Assembly: GCF_900177725.1 (NCBI RefSeq)
Contig: NZ_FXAT01000001.1
Location: forward strand, 868,001 to 932,000
Direction of reading: 5' to 3'
Length of the DNA stretch: 64,000 nucleotides
Source: Paraburkholderia susongensis
GTDB lineage: Bacteria; Pseudomonadota; Gammaproteobacteria; Burkholderiales; Burkholderiaceae
Under the pieces are notes generated by a model. It was given only the letters and a program-made list of their open reading frames with translations, did not search any database and was not told where the DNA came from. Below, piece by piece: positions 10,285 to 19,154 of this stretch. The position numbers and the translations under genes were made by a program. The first letter of the stretch is position 1. Each line of letters starts with the position of its first letter.

Positions 10285-11270
10285 GAACGCGCCCTGCCGA
10301 TCACGTCGGGATTGATCGGATTCGGCGGCTGGCCGGCGCGCGGCCCTTCACCGAGCGCGGCGATCAGGTTGTCCGCGGCGAGGTCCGCCATCGCGCGGCG
10401 CGTCGCTTCGGTCGCGCTAGCGATGTGCGGCGTCAGCACGACGTTCGGCACACCGAGCAGTGCCGGGTTCAGGTTCGGCTCGCCTTCGAATACATCGAGG
10501 CCGGCCGAGGCGATGCGCTTCTCGCGCAACGCCTCGGCGAGCGCCGCATCGTCGACGATGCCGCCACGCGCGATATTGGTGAGCGTCGCGCTCGGCTTCA
10601 TGAGCGCGAGTTCGGCCGCGCCGATCGTGTGATGATTTTCCTTCGTGTAGGGCAAAACCAGCACGACGTGATCGGCGCGTCGCAACAGATCCTGCTTCGA
10701 CACGTACTCCGCGTTCAGTTCGGCCTCGATCTGCGGCTCGACGCGCGAGCGGTTGTGATAGATCACCCGCATGTTGAAGCCCTTCGCGCGCCGCGCGAGT
10801 GCCTGGCCGATGCGGCCCATGCCGATCACACCGAGCGTCGAGCCATACAGGTCGCTGCCGAGGAAGCCGTCGTAGCTCCACTTCTGCCACCGCCCGGCGC
10901 GCAGCCAGTGCTCCGATTCGGCGATGCGCCGCGCCGCGGCCATCATCAACGCCCAGCCGAAATCGGCGGTCGACTCGTTGAGCACGTCCGGCGTATTGGT
11001 GCCCAGCACGTTCGCGGCGTTGAACGCGGCCATGTCGAAATTGTTGTAGCCGACCGCCATGTTCGACACCACACGCAGACGCGGCGCCGCCGCGAGCACG
11101 CCCGCATCGATCATCTCGCCGGCGGTCAACGCACCGTCCTTGTCGGCGATACGGCGCTTCAGTTCGTCGGCGGGCAGAGCGTCGCCCTGATTCCAGTCGA
11201 CGTCGAAGTACTGTTTGAGCCTGTCGATCACATCGGGAAAGATCGAACGGGCAACGAGGATTTTTTGCAT
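10281..11270 (-). CDS. D-2-hydroxyacid dehydrogenase (glyoxylate/hydroxypyruvate or 2-ketogluconate reductase type)
   Basis: NAD(P)H-dependent reductase of 2-oxo acids in the cytosol. The 329-residue protein has the dinucleotide-binding GMGRIG at 150-155 and the catalytic triad of this family: Arg235 in NIARGGIVD, Glu264 in FEGEP and His282 in TPHIAS. The sequence is closest in character to GhrB and 2-ketogluconate reductase proteins; substrate choice cannot be read from sequence. It sits between the antiporter gene and rmuC on the same strand. Confidence 0.9.
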   Translation of the reverse strand: MQKILVARSIFPDVIDRLKQYFDVDWNQGDALPADELKRRIADKDGALTAGEMIDAGVLAAAPRLRVVSNMAVGYNNFDMAAFNAANVLGTNTPDVLNESTADFGWALMMAAARRIAESEHWLRAGRWQKWSYDGFLGSDLYGSTLGVIGMGRIGQALARRAKGFNMRVIYHNRSRVEPQIEAELNAEYVSKQDLLRRADHVVLVLPYTKENHHTIGAAELALMKPSATLTNIARGGIVDDAALAEALREKRIASAGLDVFEGEPNLNPALLGVPNVVLTPHIASATEATRRAMADLAADNLIAALGEGPRAGQPPNPINPDVIGRARS

Positions 11271-11318
11271 TGCAAGTCTCCGTAGGGCGCGTCGAGCGAA
11301 ATCGCCTCGGCGTCGAAA

Positions 11319-12755
11319 TCAGTGTCTGAAAAAAAGCCAGCCGGTCACCACGAACAGCGGCACCAGCACCGTGCCGGACCAGGCCAGATACGCAAAAAAA
11401 CTCGGCATGCGCACGCCGCGCGATTGTGCGATCGCCTTCACCATGAAGTTCGGCGCGTTGCCGATGTACGTGTTCGCGCCCATGAACACGGCGCCGGCCG
11501 AAATCGCCGCGAGCGTGGTGGCGCCGCTCGTCATCAGCGTCTGCGCGTCGCCGCCCGCGAGGTTGAAGAACACGAGGTAGGTCGGCGCGTTGTCGAGAAA
11601 CGAAGATAGCAGGCCGGTCGCCCAGAAGTACATGATGTCGCGCGGCTCGCCGGACGGCTCGTTGACCAGGTGGACGAGACCCGCGAACGCACCGGCCTCG
11701 CCCGCGCGCAGCATCGTGATGACCGGCACGATCGTCACGAAGATGCCGGCGAACAGCTTGGCGACTTCCTCGATCGGCGCCCAGTTGAAATCGTTGCCCG
11801 CGCGGGCCGCACGCGGCGTGAGCACGAGCGAGAGCAACGTGACGCCGACGAGTGCGACGTCGCGCACCACGTTCTGCAAGGCGACGTGCGTGCCGAATAC
11901 GTCGAACGCGACCTCTGGCCGCCACAATCCGCTCATCAGCACGAGCGCAATCACCACGGCGAGCAACGCAAAGTTTATCTTGCCGTCGATACCGAACGGC
12001 CCTCCCTCCGGTGTCGGATCGAGAAAACGCGAGCCTACCTCTTCGCGCCGGTGGAAGTAGTACGAGTCGAGCGCATAGAAGCCGGCGAGCAGCACCCCGC
12101 TCACGAACAGCATCGGCAACGCGAGATGCGTGGTGGTCCAGAAGAAGCTCACGCCTTCGAGAAAGCCGAGGAAAAGCGGCGGGTCGCCGAGCGGCGACAG
12201 CGAGCCGCCCACGTTCGCCACGAGAAAGATGAAGAACACGACCACATGGGTCACGTGACGGCGATTGTCGTTCGCGCGCAGCAACGGACGAATCAGCAGC
12301 ATCGCCGCGCCGGTCGTGCCCATCACGCTCGCGAGCAAGGTGCCGAGCGCGAGAATCGCGGTGTTCAGGCGCGGCGTGCCGCGCAGATTGCCGCGTACGC
12401 AGATGCCGCCCGCGACGGTATAGAGCGCGGTCAACAGGATGATGAACGGGATGTACTCGTCGAGTAGCGCGTGCGCGAGCGCGCCGACAGCGGCATGCGC
12501 GCCGAAGCTCAGTGCGAACGGCGCGAGAAACGCGAGCGCCCACGCCGCCGCGACCTTGCCGAAATGGTGATGCCAGAAGGCTGGCGCGACGAGCGGAAAC
12601 ACCGCGATGGAAAGCAGCACGCCCGCGAATGGCAAGCCCCATAGCGCGGACAGAAAGGCGCCGTCGAGCGTCGCGGCGAACGTGGGTTGCGACCAGCCCG
12701 CGAGCATGAGTGCAGCGGCCAGCCACAGGCTCGCCCGCGCGGCATGCCCTTTCAC
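11319..12755 (-). CDS. Sodium:proton antiporter of the CitMHS/NhaD-like superfamily
   Basis: Integral membrane ion antiporter with about 12 hydrophobic segments across 478 residues. Recognisable pieces are GGICVRGNLRGTP, the intramembrane MGTTGAAMLLIRPLL, NVGGSLSPLGDPPLFLGFL and, in the second half, FLDNAPTYLVFFN and GANTYIGNAPNFMVKA; these duplicated Asn/Asp-rich loops are typical of the ion transporter superfamily. The chosen GTG at 12755 gives a signal-like start MKGHAARASLWLAAALML. The frame is open further upstream but only by running through the lutC-like gene. The transported ion is inferred from family. Confidence 0.85.
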   Translation of the reverse strand: MKGHAARASLWLAAALMLAGWSQPTFAATLDGAFLSALWGLPFAGVLLSIAVFPLVAPAFWHHHFGKVAAAWALAFLAPFALSFGAHAAVGALAHALLDEYIPFIILLTALYTVAGGICVRGNLRGTPRLNTAILALGTLLASVMGTTGAAMLLIRPLLRANDNRRHVTHVVVFFIFLVANVGGSLSPLGDPPLFLGFLEGVSFFWTTTHLALPMLFVSGVLLAGFYALDSYYFHRREEVGSRFLDPTPEGGPFGIDGKINFALLAVVIALVLMSGLWRPEVAFDVFGTHVALQNVVRDVALVGVTLLSLVLTPRAARAGNDFNWAPIEEVAKLFAGIFVTIVPVITMLRAGEAGAFAGLVHLVNEPSGEPRDIMYFWATGLLSSFLDNAPTYLVFFNLAGGDAQTLMTSGATTLAAISAGAVFMGANTYIGNAPNFMVKAIAQSRGVRMPSFFAYLAWSGTVLVPLFVVTGWLFFRH

Positions 12756-12846
12756 ACCGCTGCCGCGCTGGCCATGATGAGCGGCCGGATATGCCACGTG
12801 CACCGCACGTGCCGCACGCGCGTTGAAACGCCGCCGCGCGGCCCGC

Positions 12847-13509
12847 TCAGGCACTCTGTACGACGATCGCATGCACCCGGTATGGGCCGTGCGCGCCCAA
12901 CACGATGGTCTGCTCGATGTCACCGGTGCGCGAAGGACCGGAGACGAAATTGACCGCGCGCGGCAACTCGCCGCGCTCCTTGCGGATAAGGCCGAACGCT
13001 TCTTCATGACCGGCGACGATGCGCGACGCCGGCACGATCGCGATATGCGTTTCCGGCAGCAGCCCGGCCGACGCGTAGGTCTCAGGACCCGACAGCAGCA
13101 CGAGCGTGCCGGTCTCGGCGGTTGCGCAGAAGCAGCCGGTAAGACCGACGACGTCGCTGTCTTGCGGCTTGCGGAATTCAACGGTGAGGCCGGCTTCGCC
13201 CCAGGGCAGATCGCGCAGCGTTTGCCACGCGATGGCCTGCAACGGCAAGCCGTGCCCGGTCAGATAGCGATGCGCGGCGGCGGGCACATCGGCGAGTGTT
13301 TGAACGGTGTCGACCGTGGTCGCCATTTTTTGCGCTTCGTCGATGAAACGCGCGCACAGATCGGCGGGCATGTCCGGACGCGGGCCGGCGGGATGACGCG
13401 CCAGATAGTCCGCTGCGGCTTCGCGTTCGGAAGCGCTCGGCTCGGGCTCGCGCCCTTGTGCTGCGCGGATGCGCGCCAGGATGTTGCGGCGGGCAATCGA
13501 TGTGTCCAT
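12847..13509 (-). CDS. LutC/YkgG-family (LUD domain) protein
   Basis: A 220-residue LUD-domain protein of the LutC/YkgG type, a family that in Bacillus is part of the iron-sulfur L-lactate oxidation complex LutABC. Seen motifs: WGEAGLTVEFRKPQDSDVVGLTGCFCATAETGTLVLLSG and the C-terminal GPSRTGDIEQTIVLGAHGP, with the GP..TxDIE signature of the family. No lutA or lutB lies nearby; pncB is 220 bases upstream on the same strand and the antiporter gene follows after about 90 bases. A role in lactate oxidation is therefore inferred only. Confidence 0.87.
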   Translation of the reverse strand: MDTSIARRNILARIRAAQGREPEPSASEREAAADYLARHPAGPRPDMPADLCARFIDEAQKMATTVDTVQTLADVPAAAHRYLTGHGLPLQAIAWQTLRDLPWGEAGLTVEFRKPQDSDVVGLTGCFCATAETGTLVLLSGPETYASAGLLPETHIAIVPASRIVAGHEEAFGLIRKERGELPRAVNFVSGPSRTGDIEQTIVLGAHGPYRVHAIVVQSA

Positions 13510-13728
13510 ATGCGAGATCCTCGTGTCGACAGCCGTGCGATATGGCGAGGATTATACCGGCCGCCTCTCACGCGAACACCCTGGCCGAGCGGCATATTGC
13601 CGTGCGCCGCGAGCGCGGCGACACTGGTCGCCAGAGCTATCCAGCGCAACGATCCGAACGTGAGCCGCCCATGAACATGAACGACCCGTGAGCCGAAAAA
13701 CCAGCGGCAAGGTGCGTCGGCAAGCAGC

Positions 13729-14925
13729 CTACTTCGCTGCCTCTTCCTCGGGCTGCGTGATGCCGAACACCTGCCGCAGATACGCGAGATAGGCCTTGTC
13801 CTCGCACATGTTCTTGCCCGGCGAATCCGACAGCTTCGCGACCGGCTGACCATTGCAGCGGACCATCTTGATGACGATCTGCAGCGGGTTGTAGCCGAGG
13901 TCGTTGGTCAGGTTGGTGCCGACGCCGAACGCGAGCTTGCAGCGGCCGCGAAAGCGTTCATAGAGCTGCAGGACCTTCGGAATGTCGAGCGCGTCGGAGA
14001 ACACGAGAATCTTCGTGCGCGGATCGCAGCGGTTCTCCTCGTAGTGCTTGAGCAGGCGCTCCCCCCAGTCGAACGGATCGCCGGAATCGTGACGCGCGCC
14101 GTCGAACAGCTTGCAGAAGTACATGTCGAAGTCGCGCAGGAACGCCTGCATGCCGTACACGTCGGAGAGCGCGATACCGAGGTCGCCGCGATATTCCTTC
14201 GCCCACATCTCGAAGCCGAAGATCTGCGAATCGCGCAACCGCGGACCGAGCGCCTGGCAAGCCTGCAGGTACTCGTGCGCCATCGTGCCGAGCGGCGTCA
14301 GGCTGTGCTTCATCGCGTAGAAGACGTTGCTCGTGCCGGCGAACTGCTCGCCGAGACCGTCCTTGAGCGTGAGGATCACTTCCTCGTGCCACGGCTTCGA
14401 GAAGCGGCGGCGCGTGCCGTAATCGGCGATCTTGCAGTCGGCGAATTCGGGACGCGCGCCGAGCAGCTGGATCTTGTCGAGCAGACGGCCGCGGCCCACG
14501 TGGTAGTCAGGCGTTTGCTGGGTGTTGCGGAAATAGACTTCGTTGACGATCGCGAGCACCGGAATCTCGAAGAGGATCGTATGCAGCCACGGCCCCTTGA
14601 TGTCGATTTCGATTTCGCCATTGCCCTTCGGCGACGGCGTGATCGAAATGTACTTCTCGTTCAGATGGAACAGCGCGAGAAACTCGATGAAGTCGCCCTT
14701 GATGAAGCGCATGCGCCGCAGGTAGTCGAGTTCGTCGTCGGTGAAACGCAGTTCGCAAAGCTTGCGCACTTCGTCGCGAATTTCGCCGATATACGGCACG
14801 AGATCGACGTTCGGCGTGCGGCAGCGGAAGCGGTACTCCACGTTCGCGGCGGGAAAGTGATGCAACACCACCTGCATCATCGTGAACTTGTACAGATCGG
14901 TATCGAGCAGCGAAGTAATAATCAT
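13729..14925 (-). CDS. pncB: Nicotinate phosphoribosyltransferase
   Basis: Makes nicotinate mononucleotide from nicotinate and PRPP in the NAD salvage route. The start at 14925 gives [18 protein letters not shown], the classic family N-terminus, and 398 residues, close to the 400 of E. coli PncB. Other conserved blocks are [49 protein letters not shown] and [12 protein letters not shown]. An in-frame extension to 14973 exists but lacks support. fdxA is divergent across a 270-bp gap that must hold both promoters. Confidence 0.96.
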   Translation of the reverse strand: MIITSLLDTDLYKFTMMQVVLHHFPAANVEYRFRCRTPNVDLVPYIGEIRDEVRKLCELRFTDDELDYLRRMRFIKGDFIEFLALFHLNEKYISITPSPKGNGEIEIDIKGPWLHTILFEIPVLAIVNEVYFRNTQQTPDYHVGRGRLLDKIQLLGARPEFADCKIADYGTRRRFSKPWHEEVILTLKDGLGEQFAGTSNVFYAMKHSLTPLGTMAHEYLQACQALGPRLRDSQIFGFEMWAKEYRGDLGIALSDVYGMQAFLRDFDMYFCKLFDGARHDSGDPFDWGERLLKHYEENRCDPRTKILVFSDALDIPKVLQLYERFRGRCKLAFGVGTNLTNDLGYNPLQIVIKMVRCNGQPVAKLSDSPGKNMCEDKAYLAYLRQVFGITQPEEEAAK

Positions 14926-15195
14926 GATGTACGAACTGAACCGCTGGAAAACGGATGGGCTCACACGACCCATTCAACGGACGCGCGTACGTCAGCCGTG
15001 CGCGTCAACCTCACGCATGTTACCCGAATGCGCCCGTATTCAGCGCGCTGGCGGCTCCCGCGCAACGCGCCATAAACTAATCACAAAAACGTATAAAAGG
15101 CGCTGCCCGATGCTTCATACGCCTCTTGACGTTACGTTACAATAGCGCTTTTGGCGTTTGCGCCTTCCCTGATTCCGCATGCAGGAGCTGCCTGA

Positions 15196-15519
15196 ATGAC
15201 TCACGTTGTGACCGAAAGCTGCATCAAGTGCCGCTATACCGACTGCGTCGATGTGTGCCCGGTGGACTGCTTTCGCGAAGGTCCCAACTTCCTCGCGATC
15301 GACCCCGATGAATGCATCGACTGCGCCGTGTGCGTGGCCGAGTGCCCGGTGAACGCCATTTATGCCGAAGAAGACGTGCCGGGGGACCAGCAGGACTTCA
15401 TCCCGCTGAACGCCGATCTGGCGAAGAACTGGCCGAGCATCACGAAGACCAAGGCGCCGTTGCCGGAAGCCGACGAATTCAAGGACGTGAAGGAAAAGCT
15501 CGCGCTGCTCGCGCGCTAA
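15196..15519 (+). CDS. fdxA: Seven-iron ferredoxin FdxA
   Basis: Small electron carrier with one 3Fe-4S and one 4Fe-4S cluster. The 107-residue protein shows the paired motifs [14 protein letters not shown] and [12 protein letters not shown]; the four-residue gap before the third cysteine of the first motif is the usual 7Fe arrangement. The C-terminal extension [20 protein letters not shown] is typical of FdxA. A good ribosome site (aggag) lies 10 bases before the ATG. Partner enzymes cannot be told from this window. Confidence 0.95.
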   Translation: MTHVVTESCIKCRYTDCVDVCPVDCFREGPNFLAIDPDECIDCAVCVAECPVNAIYAEEDVPGDQQDFIPLNADLAKNWPSITKTKAPLPEADEFKDVKEKLALLAR

Positions 15520-15589
15520 GCAACGGCTTGGCTTGGCCTGTCACCCGCCCCGCCGGCTCCGGATTTAATATCGGGATAAGCGCAGGGTA

Positions 15590-15618
15590 TTGACAGGCGC
15601 ATGAGCTGCTTCTACAAT
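15590..15618 (+). promoter_or_regulatory. Near-consensus sigma70 promoter of the tRNA-Asn pair
   Basis: A perfect -35 TTGACA (15590-15595), a 17-base spacer and -10 TACAAT (15613-15618) precede the first tRNA gene by 27 bases. The expected start is near 15625, leaving a short 5' leader to be trimmed. Confidence 0.85.
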
Positions 15619-15645
15619 TTCGCTTCTCTGCTGTTGTTGTTCTGT

Positions 15646-15721
15646 TCCTCGATAGCTCAGTCGGTAGAGCGCCGGACTGTTAATCCGTAGGTCCCTGGTT
15701 CGAGCCCAGGTCGAGGAGCCA
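15646..15721 (+). tRNA. tRNA-Asn (GTT), copy 1
   Basis: A 76-base tRNA including encoded CCA. The acceptor arms TCCTCGA and TCGAGGA pair perfectly, the D arm GCTCAGTCGGTAGAGC and T arm with GGTTCGAGCCC are intact, and the anticodon GTT is at 15679-15681. It is followed at once by its own terminator hairpin. Confidence 0.97.
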
Positions 15722-15734
15722 AGAATTGCAAAAG

Positions 15735-15759
15735 CCCGTTAACCAAGACGGGTTTTTTT
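15735..15759 (+). terminator. Terminator after tRNA-Asn copy 1
   Basis: CCCGT and ACGGG arms with an 8-base loop are followed by seven T residues. Its presence between two identical tRNA genes implies partial read-through or a separate promoter for copy 2. Confidence 0.75.
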
Positions 15760-15783
15760 ATGTAGATCAAGTTGCACCACTGT

Positions 15784-15859
15784 TCCTCGATAGCTCAGTC
15801 GGTAGAGCGCCGGACTGTTAATCCGTAGGTCCCTGGTTCGAGCCCAGGTCGAGGAGCCA
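15784..15859 (+). tRNA. tRNA-Asn (GTT), copy 2
   Basis: Base-for-base identical to copy 1 over all 76 positions, including CCA, with the anticodon GTT in the same place. The short sequence just before it (tgt) is also shared. The pair is a recent or gene-conversion-maintained duplication, 138 bp apart start to start. Confidence 0.97.
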
Positions 15860-15870
15860 GAATTTTGAAA

Positions 15871-15896
15871 GGCCCGCATCCGTGCGGGCCTTTTTG
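15871..15896 (+). terminator. Terminator after tRNA-Asn copy 2
   Basis: GGCCCGCA and TGCGGGCC arms with a tiny loop, followed by a T-run, 12 bases after the second CCA. Confidence 0.85.
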
Positions 15897-16093
15897 TTTT
15901 AGCGGCTGCTTTTTCGAGTAAAGCTATTTCGTGCACCGCGTGTTGAAGACCCCGGCACACGAAGCCCGGGTGTGACGGCGCGAATCATCGCCACGCAGGT
16001 TTGCATGTTCGGCCCGCACGCCGTTATACGATGGCAGCTTCGAGGCGCAATTCCCGCGCCCACTCCACTCCAGGCACCCAACCCGGCAAGCTC

Positions 16094-16570
16094 ATGAAAT
16101 CCACCTCGTTGCGCATCGCGCTCTCCGCCGTCGGCGCACTGCTGCTGTCTTCGGCGCACAGCGAAGAAGTCGCCAGCGTCAATACGAATTTCCGCATCAC
16201 CGGTTCGGATCGCGTAGTCGTCGAGGCTTATGACGATCCCGTCGTGCAAGGCGTCACCTGCTACGTGTCGCGCGCGCGGACCGGCGGCGTCAAAGGCACG
16301 CTCGGCCTCGCCGAAGATCCGACCGAAGCGTCGATCGCGTGCCGCCAGGTCGGGCCGCTGCATTTCACCGGTCCCGTGAAGCAGCAGGCCGACGTGTTTT
16401 CGGTGAGCATGTCGCTGATCTTCAAGTCGCTGCACGTGGTGCGCGTGGTCGATGCGAAACGCAACACGCTGGTCTATCTGACCTACAGCGACCGCGTCGT
16501 CAGTGGCAGCGCGAAAAACAGCGTAAGCGCCGTACCCATGCCGGCCGGCACGACGATCCCCGTCAAGTGA
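16094..16570 (+). CDS. creA: CreA-family periplasmic protein
   Basis: A 158-residue exported protein of the CreA family, whose molecular role is not established. A signal peptide (about residues 1-23, ending SSAHS) precedes the conserved core [33 protein letters not shown], with SIACRQVGP carrying the second cysteine; the two cysteines could form a periplasmic disulfide. The ATG at 16094 follows a ggcaag ribosome site, while the frame upstream shows no good start. Confidence 0.88.
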   Translation: MKSTSLRIALSAVGALLLSSAHSEEVASVNTNFRITGSDRVVVEAYDDPVVQGVTCYVSRARTGGVKGTLGLAEDPTEASIACRQVGPLHFTGPVKQQADVFSVSMSLIFKSLHVVRVVDAKRNTLVYLTYSDRVVSGSAKNSVSAVPMPAGTTIPVK

Positions 16571-16757
16571 CTGGCGTCCGCAGTACCGCTGCGGACGCAT
16601 TCGTGCCGCGCGTCTCGCTGTACCTGTCCCCGCCGGCGACGCGCCCGCCGATTATTTCGTCGCCGTCCGGCACGCCCAGCGGGATTTCCAGTTTGACCGG
16701 CACCCGCCGCGCGCACTCACGACGCGCTACACTGATCGGTCCAGCCGGACTTTCGTC

Positions 16758-17600
16758 ATGACCGCCACCCATCGTTTCCGCGATTCCGCCCGCTACTGGC
16801 GCACACCGCTGCTGCCCGGCGCGGATCTGCTCACCGCCGAATATCGGGATCACGAGTTCGCGCCGCATTGGCACGACGCTTACACGATCCCGGTGATCGT
16901 CGCGGGCGCGGAATGCTACCGGTATCGCGGCGAGCACCATGTCGCCGAGGCGGGCAGCGTGCCCGTCATCAATCCGGGCGAGCTGCACACGGGGTCGAAG
17001 GCCGTCGAGGACGGCTGGCGGTATCGCGTGATGTATGCGCCGGTGGAGTTCATCCGCGATCTCGCCAATGAGGTGAGCGGCAAACCGCAAGCATTGCCGT
17101 GGTTCGCGCCCGGCGTGATCCGCGATCCCGATCTCGCGAAGCGTCTCGCGCACGCCCACCGTCTGCTCGAAGCGGGCGACGACGAACTGGCCGCCGAGGC
17201 TGCGATGCTCGACGCGCTGTCCACGCTGCTCGTGCGCTATTCTCAGACACGGCCGGCGCCCGCGCGCATCGCCACCGACGACGCGCGAGTCGCGCTCATG
17301 CAGGAGCGGTTGACCGGCGATCTGCTCGAGCCTGTGACGCTCGCCGAGGTAGCGAAAGCGGCGGGGCTGTCGCCGTTTCACGCGGCGCGCCTGTTCGCTC
17401 AGACGACCGGCTTGCCGCCGCACGCGTGGCGCAATCAGGTGCGCTTGCAGCGCTCGCTCGCGCCGCTGCGCGCCGGCGTCTCGGTGACGGATATCGCCGC
17501 CGCGAGCGGCTTCACCGACCAGAGCCATTTCACGCGACATTTCCGCCGCATGTTCGGCGTGCCGCCCGGCCAGTGGCAAGGGAGCGGGCGCGGAGCGTAA
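16758..17600 (+). CDS. AraC-family transcriptional regulator
   Basis: A 280-residue regulator. The N-terminal half is a cupin-type sensor (HWHDAYTIPVI, INPGELHTG), and the C-terminal 100 residues carry two helix-turn-helix motifs: VTLAEVAKAAGLSPFHAARLF and VSVTDIAAASGFTDQSHFTRHFRRMFGVPPGQW, the second being the AraC signature. It lies upstream of azlCD on the same strand with a 276-base gap. AraC regulators often sit beside amino-acid exporter genes, so control of azlCD is a reasonable inference, not shown. Confidence 0.92.
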   Translation: MTATHRFRDSARYWRTPLLPGADLLTAEYRDHEFAPHWHDAYTIPVIVAGAECYRYRGEHHVAEAGSVPVINPGELHTGSKAVEDGWRYRVMYAPVEFIRDLANEVSGKPQALPWFAPGVIRDPDLAKRLAHAHRLLEAGDDELAAEAAMLDALSTLLVRYSQTRPAPARIATDDARVALMQERLTGDLLEPVTLAEVAKAAGLSPFHAARLFAQTTGLPPHAWRNQVRLQRSLAPLRAGVSVTDIAAASGFTDQSHFTRHFRRMFGVPPGQWQGSGRGA

Positions 17601-17679
17601 GCGCACGCGACAGGGCGCGGGCTTCGCCGGTTGTGCCCGCGGCGACCGGCGCAACCGCTGCAACCATTGCATCTGCCCT

Positions 17680-17743
17680 ACCCACAGCCACCACCGGCAC
17701 CCGCCTCCTCGCCCCGCGCACCCACAGCCACCACCGGCACCCG
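17680..17743. repeat. 24-bp direct repeat pair between the AraC gene and azlC
   Basis: An exact 24-base, C-rich sequence (beginning acccacagccaccaccggc) occurs at 17680-17703 and again at 17720-17743, a 40-bp period. It lies in the intergenic space upstream of azlC. The spacing of nearly four helical turns would suit a repeated operator, but it could equally be slippage-derived. Confidence 0.8.
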
Positions 17744-17876
17744 GCTCGCCCTACGCACCTCCACAGCAACTACTATCGCCCGCGTCACCCACCTGCCTCC
17801 CCCACGCCCCCGCCGCAAGAACGTACAAGCCCGCCGCACCCGTCCCCGCTATGCTTCCGGAATCAAGGAGGCCAGA

Positions 17877-18638
17877 TTGAGCGATTCCACCCCAGCCCAG
17901 CCCATGCGGCCGGGCCATCTCAAAGAATTCACCGCCGGCGCGCGCGACATCATTCCGATGATGGTCGGCGCCGCGCCGTTCGGCGTCATTTTCGGCACGC
18001 TCGTGACGTCCGGCCCGCTGCATCTGTGGCACGGCCAGTTGATGTCGCTCATCGTATTCGCCGGCTCCGCGCAATTCATCGCGCTCGGCCTGATCGCCGG
18101 GCACGCGAGTTTCGCCGTGATCTGGGCGACCACGCTCGTCGTCAATCTGCGTCACGTGCTGTATAGCGCGACGCTCGCGCCGCACGTCGCGCATCTGCCC
18201 AAGCGCTGGCGCTGGGCGCTCGGCGCGCTGCTCACCGACGAGGTCTTCGCGGTTGCGTGGGAGCACTACCGGCATCGCGAGCCGGGCACGGTCGGCCCGT
18301 ATTATTTCTTCGGCGCGGGCGCGGCGATGTATCTGAACTGGCAGCTCTGGACCATCGTCGGCCTGCTGTTCGGCGCGGCCTTCCCCGGCCTGCAATCGCT
18401 CGGCCTCGATTTCGCGATGGTCGCGACGTTCATTGCGATCGTCGTGCCGCAACTGGTCGCACTGCGCTTTATCGCGGCGGCCGCGACCGCGGGCACGCTG
18501 GCGTTTTTCTGGCAGGCGTGGCCGTACAAGCTCGGTCTACTTGGCGCGGTATTCGCAGGCGTTGCGGTCGGCGTACTGCTGTCGAGCTCGCGTCTGAACC
18601 TGCGCGGCTCGCGCACCACAGCGGAGGCCACGCGATGA
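17877..18638 (+). CDS. azlC: AzlC-family branched-chain amino acid exporter, large subunit
   Basis: Integral membrane subunit of an AzlCD-type exporter of branched-chain amino acids and analogues. The start is a TTG: a perfect AAGGAGG ribosome site at 17865-17871 stands five bases before it, while no ATG in frame is so placed; the next is ATG 17904. The 253-residue protein has the family core GAAPFGVIFGTLV, FAGSAQFIALGLI and NLRHVLYSATLAPH, with about six membrane segments. Its stop overlaps the azlD start (ATGA), showing coupling. Confidence 0.9.
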   Translation: MSDSTPAQPMRPGHLKEFTAGARDIIPMMVGAAPFGVIFGTLVTSGPLHLWHGQLMSLIVFAGSAQFIALGLIAGHASFAVIWATTLVVNLRHVLYSATLAPHVAHLPKRWRWALGALLTDEVFAVAWEHYRHREPGTVGPYYFFGAGAAMYLNWQLWTIVGLLFGAAFPGLQSLGLDFAMVATFIAIVVPQLVALRFIAAAATAGTLAFFWQAWPYKLGLLGAVFAGVAVGVLLSSSRLNLRGSRTTAEATR

Positions 18639-18958
18639 GCTACGTCGTTCTGATCGTCGGCATGGCGGCTATTACGTGGCTGATCCGCGCCGCGGTATTC
18701 GTGCTCGGCGACCGGCTGGTGTTCCCGCCGCTTTTGCGCACCGCGCTGAGCTTTGTGCCCGTCACCGTGCTGACTGCGATCATCGTGCCGATGGCCGTTT
18801 CCCCGCACGGCAACAACGCCGAGCTGACCTGGCGCAATCCGCAGCTGGTCGGCGCGCTGGCCGCTGTCGTCGTCAGTGCGACGACGCGCCGGCCGCTGCT
18901 GACCATCGCGGTCGGGCTGGCGGTGTTCTTCGTCTGGCAGTGCTTCGTGCTGAAGTAG
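18635..18958 (+). CDS. azlD: AzlD-family transporter small subunit
   Basis: A 107-residue membrane protein with four hydrophobic segments, the usual partner of AzlC. Conserved pieces include MAAITWLIRAAVFVLGDR, LRTALSFVPVTVLTAIIVP and the C-terminal LLTIAVGLAVFFVWQ. Its ATG overlaps the azlC stop by four bases. Confidence 0.9.
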   Translation: MSYVVLIVGMAAITWLIRAAVFVLGDRLVFPPLLRTALSFVPVTVLTAIIVPMAVSPHGNNAELTWRNPQLVGALAAVVVSATTRRPLLTIAVGLAVFFVWQCFVLK

Positions 18959-19154
18959 CCGCTGGGCTGCTGGCCCCCTCAAGTTTCCCTCAACCCCGCC
19001 GATAAGCAGTCGAGGTCCGCGCATCGGGATTCGTCCTGCTGGTTACGCGGCAACAGGCTGGAATAACCGCGCCGGCATCCGGTGTCGCGTAGCCCTGGTC
19101 CGCGTGCGGCCGGACACGCGACGAGCGCCGCGCGGCAGAAAAACGGGATAACAC

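Noticed and set aside
10417..12726. 769-codon minus frame across the antiporter and dehydrogenase genes
   Set aside because: It is a shifted-frame Arg-rich translation of two real minus-strand genes.
15646..15859. tRNA-Asn pair as an integration site of a genomic island
   Set aside because: No integrase, no direct att-like repeat of a tRNA end elsewhere in the window, and core genes on both sides.
17680..17743. 24-bp repeats as a mini CRISPR array
   Set aside because: Only two copies, a 16-base spacer and no cas genes.
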